From contig JACONB010000157.1 in NCBI GenBank assembly GCA_014323965.1, positions 1 through 6,965 on the forward strand: 6,965 bases of DNA, given 5' to 3'. Below are positions 4,597 to 6,965 of the stretch, one piece after another (positions within the stretch are counted from its first letter, which is position 1; each line of letters begins with the position of its first letter). The position numbers and the translations under genes were made by a program. The notes beneath the pieces were generated by a model that was given only the letters and a program-made list of their open reading frames with translations, was not told the origin of the DNA and did no database searches. Source of the DNA: Prochloron sp. SP5CPC1 (GTDB taxonomy: Bacteria; Cyanobacteriota; Cyanobacteriia; Cyanobacteriales; Prochloraceae).

Positions 4597-5577
4597 ATGG
4601 CTAATCCCCAACCCTGGACTCCTCTCCACGCAAGACTCCATCAAACACTGCCCCGCAGAAAATTATTAAAGCCTCATGCTCGATTATTAGTAGCAGTCTC
4701 AGGAGGACAAGATTCTCTGTGCTTGCTGAAACTACTGCTAGATTTACAATCAAAATGGTCTTGGGTTCTCGCCATCGCCCACTGCAATCACGGCTGGTCA
4801 TCAGATGTAGGTATTGCAGAGCATGTGGAACAAATAGCTACTGCCTGGGGAGTCCCTTTTTATTTAAAAAAAGCTACTGGAATCATCAAAGAAACGGAAG
4901 CAGCAGCCAGGAAGTGGCGCTATGAAGCCCTAATAGAAATTGCCTCTGAGCAAGGTTTTGCCACTATTATCACTGGACATACCCTAAGCGATCGCGCCGA
5001 GACTCTGCTGTATAACTTGATTCGCGGTGCTGGCGCTGACGGAATCGCCGCTCTTACCTGGCAGCGTTCTCTCACCGCAGAAATTGAGTTAGTACGTCCC
5101 TTGTTGAATATCTCCCGTAGCGAAACAGGAGAATTTTGCCGTCAATTTCAACTGCCAGTTTGGCAAGATACTGCCAATGAAAACCGCAAATATGCTCGCA
5201 ACCGCATCCGGACTGATTTGCTACCCTACTTAAGAACCCAATTTAACCCTCAAGTAGAAATTACCTTAGCCCAAACGGCAGAGTTATTGCGGGCTGAAGG
5301 AGAATATTTAGAATATGCGGCAGGTCAGCTTTTGTCCGAGGCCAGGTCGCAGAATGGATTAGCTCTAAATCGGATTGTTTTACGCAGGGCTAACCTAGCA
5401 CTGCAAAGGCGAGCGATCCGGCAATTTCTGCGATCAGTCATGAATAAAGCCCCCAACTTCGAGCAGGTTGAGGCAGTAACCCAGTTAATTAATGCCCCCA
5501 ACCGCACTCGGACCTCTTCTTTCCCCTCAGGGGCGATCGCCGAGGTTAGAGAAAACTCGATCCTATTCTTTACATAA
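4597..5577 (+). CDS. tilS: tRNA(Ile)-lysidine synthetase TilS
   Basis: TilS attaches lysine to C34 of the minor isoleucine tRNA, using ATP, so that it reads AUA and is charged with isoleucine; it is essential in nearly all bacteria. Numbering from ATG 4597 (326 residues): PP-loop SGGQDS (35-40), HCNHGW (62-67), the AAARKWRY block (102-109), GHTLSDRAET (127-136), RPLL (167-170) and ARNRIR (200-205). It is the short form with an N-type ATP pyrophosphatase domain and a helical tail but without the extra C-terminal domain of the E. coli enzyme (about 430 residues), as in other cyanobacteria. An upstream in-frame ATG at 4534 would add 21 residues that do not resemble the family and start right after the toxin stop, so 4597 is preferred. 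No clear Shine-Dalgarno or promoter was found; transcription may come through the island. Two HIP1 sites lie inside. Confidence 0.95.
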   Translation: MANPQPWTPLHARLHQTLPRRKLLKPHARLLVAVSGGQDSLCLLKLLLDLQSKWSWVLAIAHCNHGWSSDVGIAEHVEQIATAWGVPFYLKKATGIIKETEAAARKWRYEALIEIASEQGFATIITGHTLSDRAETLLYNLIRGAGADGIAALTWQRSLTAEIELVRPLLNISRSETGEFCRQFQLPVWQDTANENRKYARNRIRTDLLPYLRTQFNPQVEITLAQTAELLRAEGEYLEYAAGQLLSEARSQNGLALNRIVLRRANLALQRRAIRQFLRSVMNKAPNFEQVEAVTQLINAPNRTRTSSFPSGAIAEVRENSILFFT

Positions 5578-5623
5578 CCATGTCATAACTTATATAAAAA
5601 CTTATACGCTTAAATAGTTTTCA

Positions 5624-6965
5624 TTACATTATGGCAGTCATCGTGAGCTGCATCTCCTTAAGTGCTTCCTCTTGATTTGCCTTATTTTCAGTCAACTGAG
5701 CCAGAAATTGCTCTAAATACTGTAATTGCTGTTCATAGAAATTAAGACTCTCAAGGTTGCGCGAAAGAACTTTCTCCTCAGAATTTACCTGGTATTGAAG
5801 CAGGGCAATGGATACTTTTGCTTGTTGCCAGCTTTCCTCTTCCCTCAGCAGTTCTTGTTGCTTGGCATCAGTTTGGAGACTTTGTTGCTGAAGGCGTTCT
5901 TCATTCTCACTGATGCTACTTTGGAGAAGTTCGATTTCAGTGGCGAGCTGTTGCAGTTCCTCGTGGAGTCTTTGTTTTTGCGTTTCTAATTGTTGTAGAA
6001 CTGATTGGAAATTAATCTGGTTATCCTCAGCATCCAAGTCGAATATTCCTGTCCGACTCCGTAAAACCCGCATGTGTTGTTTCAAAATTGCTTCTCTTTG
6101 CCGAAGTTTACGACGGGAGCCCACCAAAGATCTCTCCAGCATTTTATAGCCATCTTGTTCCTCTGATAGCTCTGCCTCCCAACCGAGACTATCGTATGGG
6201 TTAGCCGCTTCAACTTTCTGTTTTAACTCATCAATTACCTTAAGTTGTAACATCAGTTCTTCTTCTTGGTCTTTGACAAATTGAACATCCTTTTCTAGTT
6301 CCTGCCGAAGATTATCCACTTTTTGCTCCAGCTCTCCCAAAGGCATATTTTCAAGTGCGCCAATATCTAATTTACCCTCCGAGTTAATATCTCCCGATAA
6401 AACAGCAAAAGGGTTAATCATTTCATATATCGAGTTTATTTCCTCTATATTTATATCTATTTTTTTAGCTAATTCCTGTTTATTTTTGAGATTATTCTGT
6501 CCTACCAGCAACTCTGTTTTTTCCTGCTCTAGAGAAGCAATTTGTGCTTCTAACTCCTGCTTGCGTCGAATCAGTATCTCACCCTGTTGCTTAAACTCTT
6601 CTTGCTGTTGGGTGAAATTGGCCCTTTGTTGCTGTAGCATATCTAGGCGATGGTCACAATTAGCTTGCTCGTGATTCAACTGTTCTTTCGCCCAGCTTAT
6701 TTGTTCTTCTAGATATTCTGTGGGTAATATAGCTGATGAGAGCTGTACCATTAACTGTTGAATTTTCCCGGCCTGCTCTTCATCCAAAACTGTTGTCTGC
6801 TCAATTTCACGAATTTTGTCTTCTAGACCTTGTTGTTCTCCTCTCAGATGATTCTGAGCTAATTCTAACTCTTGCTTGCGTTGTTCCAGTTCTGCTAGTT
6901 CGCGGTCAATCTCTTCCCTTTTTTGGTTGAGAGTTTCAAGCTCTTCCTCCTTTAGATCGAGTTCT
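5624..6965 (-). CDS. hmpF: HmpF-like coiled-coil pilus motility/taxis protein (N-terminus beyond window edge)
   Basis: The minus strand is open from the right edge (first whole codon at 6964-6962) to TAA 5626-5624, giving 446 visible residues. A TTG at 6787 is not the real start, because the frame continues upstream with 59 more coiled-coil residues (for example EELETLNQKREEIDRELAEL). The protein is almost all E/Q/L/K-rich heptad-like helix with no membrane segment or enzyme motif. Near visible residues 180-215 a break reads NPFAVLSGDINSEGKLDIGA and NMPLGELEQKV, followed by KDQEEELMLQLKVIDELKQK and SLVGSRRKLRQREAILKQHM. This order fits my memory of HmpF, a coiled-coil protein needed for type IV pilus-driven hormogonium motility in filamentous cyanobacteria, where it localises to the cell poles. 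A full protein would be nearer 580-600 residues. It is convergent with tilS; 46 bp separate the stops. A generic coiled-coil protein is the alternative. Confidence 0.75.
   Translation of the reverse strand, partial: ELDLKEEELETLNQKREEIDRELAELEQRKQELELAQNHLRGEQQGLEDKIREIEQTTVLDEEQAGKIQQLMVQLSSAILPTEYLEEQISWAKEQLNHEQANCDHRLDMLQQQRANFTQQQEEFKQQGEILIRRKQELEAQIASLEQEKTELLVGQNNLKNKQELAKKIDINIEEINSIYEMINPFAVLSGDINSEGKLDIGALENMPLGELEQKVDNLRQELEKDVQFVKDQEEELMLQLKVIDELKQKVEAANPYDSLGWEAELSEEQDGYKMLERSLVGSRRKLRQREAILKQHMRVLRSRTGIFDLDAEDNQINFQSVLQQLETQKQRLHEELQQLATEIELLQSSISENEERLQQQSLQTDAKQQELLREEESWQQAKVSIALLQYQVNSEEKVLSRNLESLNFYEQQLQYLEQFLAQLTENKANQEEALKEMQLTMTAIM

Noticed and set aside
5578..5623. Terminator between tilS and the HmpF-like gene
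   Set aside because: The gap is AT-rich but I could not find a stable GC hairpin with a T-run.
5726..6930. Several plus-strand open frames opposite the coiled-coil gene
   Set aside because: They are antisense shadows, rich in Leu, Cys and Ser because the other strand encodes E/Q/K-rich helix.

Overview
The window looks like cyanobacterial chromosome, most likely from a filamentous, gliding species. Three things support this. The HIP1 octamer GCGATCGC occurs at 1627-1634, 4988-4995 and 5533-5540. A CofH-type deazaflavin gene sits next to a short, cyanobacterial-style TilS. The minus-strand coiled-coil protein at the right edge resembles HmpF, a motility protein of filamentous cyanobacteria. 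Species cannot be read from the sequence alone.

Layout. 1-711 (minus): an OmpR-class response regulator, cut at its C-terminus by the window edge. 712-889: a divergent intergenic region with a C/G-rich hairpin repeat. 890-1783 (plus): a radical SAM CofH that ends about 85-90 residues early. 1784-4533 (plus): an accessory island of small genes of toxin-antitoxin type. 4597-5577 (plus): tilS. 5624-6965 (minus): an HmpF-like coiled-coil protein, cut at its N-terminus and convergent with tilS.

The island is the interesting part. It holds (a) two tiny unrecognised consecutive ORFs (1955-2074 and 2079-2285); (b) a short orphan HicB-like antitoxin with no HicA after it; (c) an intact overlapping RelB-like/RelE pair; (d) a long HicB-type antitoxin frame joined to relE by an ATGA overlap but broken by an in-frame TAA; (e) an intact DUF433 antitoxin whose overlapping DUF5615 PIN-like toxin is broken by an in-frame TAG. 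Modules (a) and (b) are each preceded by a copy of the same roughly 89-bp promoter/operator block, exactly 647 bp apart with no indels. Each copy has a -35/-10 pair at 18-bp spacing and a 7-bp palindrome (ccttgct...agcaagg) that starts over the -10 box and ends downstream of it. This points to duplication of an autoregulated control region, with different cargo behind each copy.

Overall this reads as an insertion hot spot between housekeeping genes where addiction-type modules have stacked and are decaying. CofH has lost its 3' end at the island's left border, and two genes have single in-frame stops in otherwise well-preserved frames. I see no tRNA, rRNA, CRISPR array, transposase or clearly new multi-gene system. 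The best candidates for something undescribed are the duplicated operator and the 1955-2285 pair.
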